Assembly: GCA_002387725.1 (NCBI GenBank)
Contig: DGKK01000061.1
Location: forward strand, 1 to 5,986
Source of the DNA: Nitrospirae bacterium UBA4572
GTDB taxonomy: Bacteria > Nitrospirota > Leptospirillia > Leptospirillales > Leptospirillaceae
Direction of reading: 5' to 3'
Length of the DNA stretch: 5,986 nucleotides
Every line of letters starts with the position of its first letter. The stretch's first letter is position 1. The translations under genes were made by a program, and so were the position numbers. Shown piece by piece: positions 5,964 through 5,986 of this stretch. A model generated the notes under the pieces. It had not been told where the DNA came from. It saw nothing but the letters and a program-made list of their open reading frames with translations, and did not search any database.

Positions 5964-5986
5964 AGTTCTTCTTGTCGTGGTGCTTC
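5962..5986 (-). CDS. Possible 3' end of a convergent gene (partial)
   Basis: Read on the minus strand, the window edge gives seven sense codons, KHHDKKN, followed by TAA (5964-5962). The stop codon uses the edge of the terminator's T-run. A lysine- and histidine-rich hydrophilic tail and the two-way terminator right behind it fit the C-terminus of a convergent gene. Seven codons are far too few for identification, and the open frame may be chance. Confidence 0.3.

Noticed and set aside
5630..5965. A 111-codon plus-strand frame over the end of rnhA and through the terminator
   Set aside because: Half of it is rnhA in the wrong frame, and it runs through the terminator hairpin. There is no ribosome binding site and no family features.

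Overview
The window carries one compact, plus-strand operon from a Gram-negative bacterium. The Gram-negative call rests on an outer-membrane channel, a periplasmic adaptor and an exported c-type cytochrome. Coding GC is high, by eye about 60%, with GC-rich third positions. A cytochrome c554-type tetrahaem protein fits a lineage rich in multihaem cytochromes, such as Nitrospirota (for example Leptospirillum relatives) or the former Deltaproteobacteria. That placement is inference from gene content and style only.

Layout. Bases 1-101 are a non-coding control region. It holds a good sigma70-type promoter (TTGACG, 17-bp spacer, TATACT) and a perfect, very AT-rich inverted repeat at 69-92 over the expected transcription start. 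Six genes then follow almost without a gap: a TetR-family regulator (102-839), a tetrahaem cytochrome c554-family protein (836-1432), an EmrA/HlyD-type membrane fusion protein (1429-2394), an EmrB-type DHA2 major facilitator transporter (about 2415-3998), a TolC-type outer membrane channel (3995-5365) and ribonuclease HI (5365-5826). At four of the five junctions stop and start codons overlap (ATGA, ATGA, GTGA, TGATG); the fifth, adaptor to transporter, depends on which start is used. The operon ends at a strong, symmetrical intrinsic terminator (5925-5963). Just beyond it, what may be the last codons of a convergent minus-strand gene run off the window edge.

How the genes work together. Transporter, adaptor and channel form a complete EmrAB-TolC-type tripartite pump spanning both membranes. 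The TetR-like protein is the obvious candidate to bind the palindrome, repressing itself and the whole pump operon until a ligand releases it. The unusual part is the tetrahaem cytochrome between repressor and pump, with overlapping reading frames on both sides. It suggests that efflux here is co-expressed with a periplasmic electron-transfer or redox-detoxification step. Ribonuclease HI at the end is a housekeeping enzyme, probably a passenger.

No tRNA, rRNA, CRISPR array, insertion sequence or toxin-antitoxin pair was seen.
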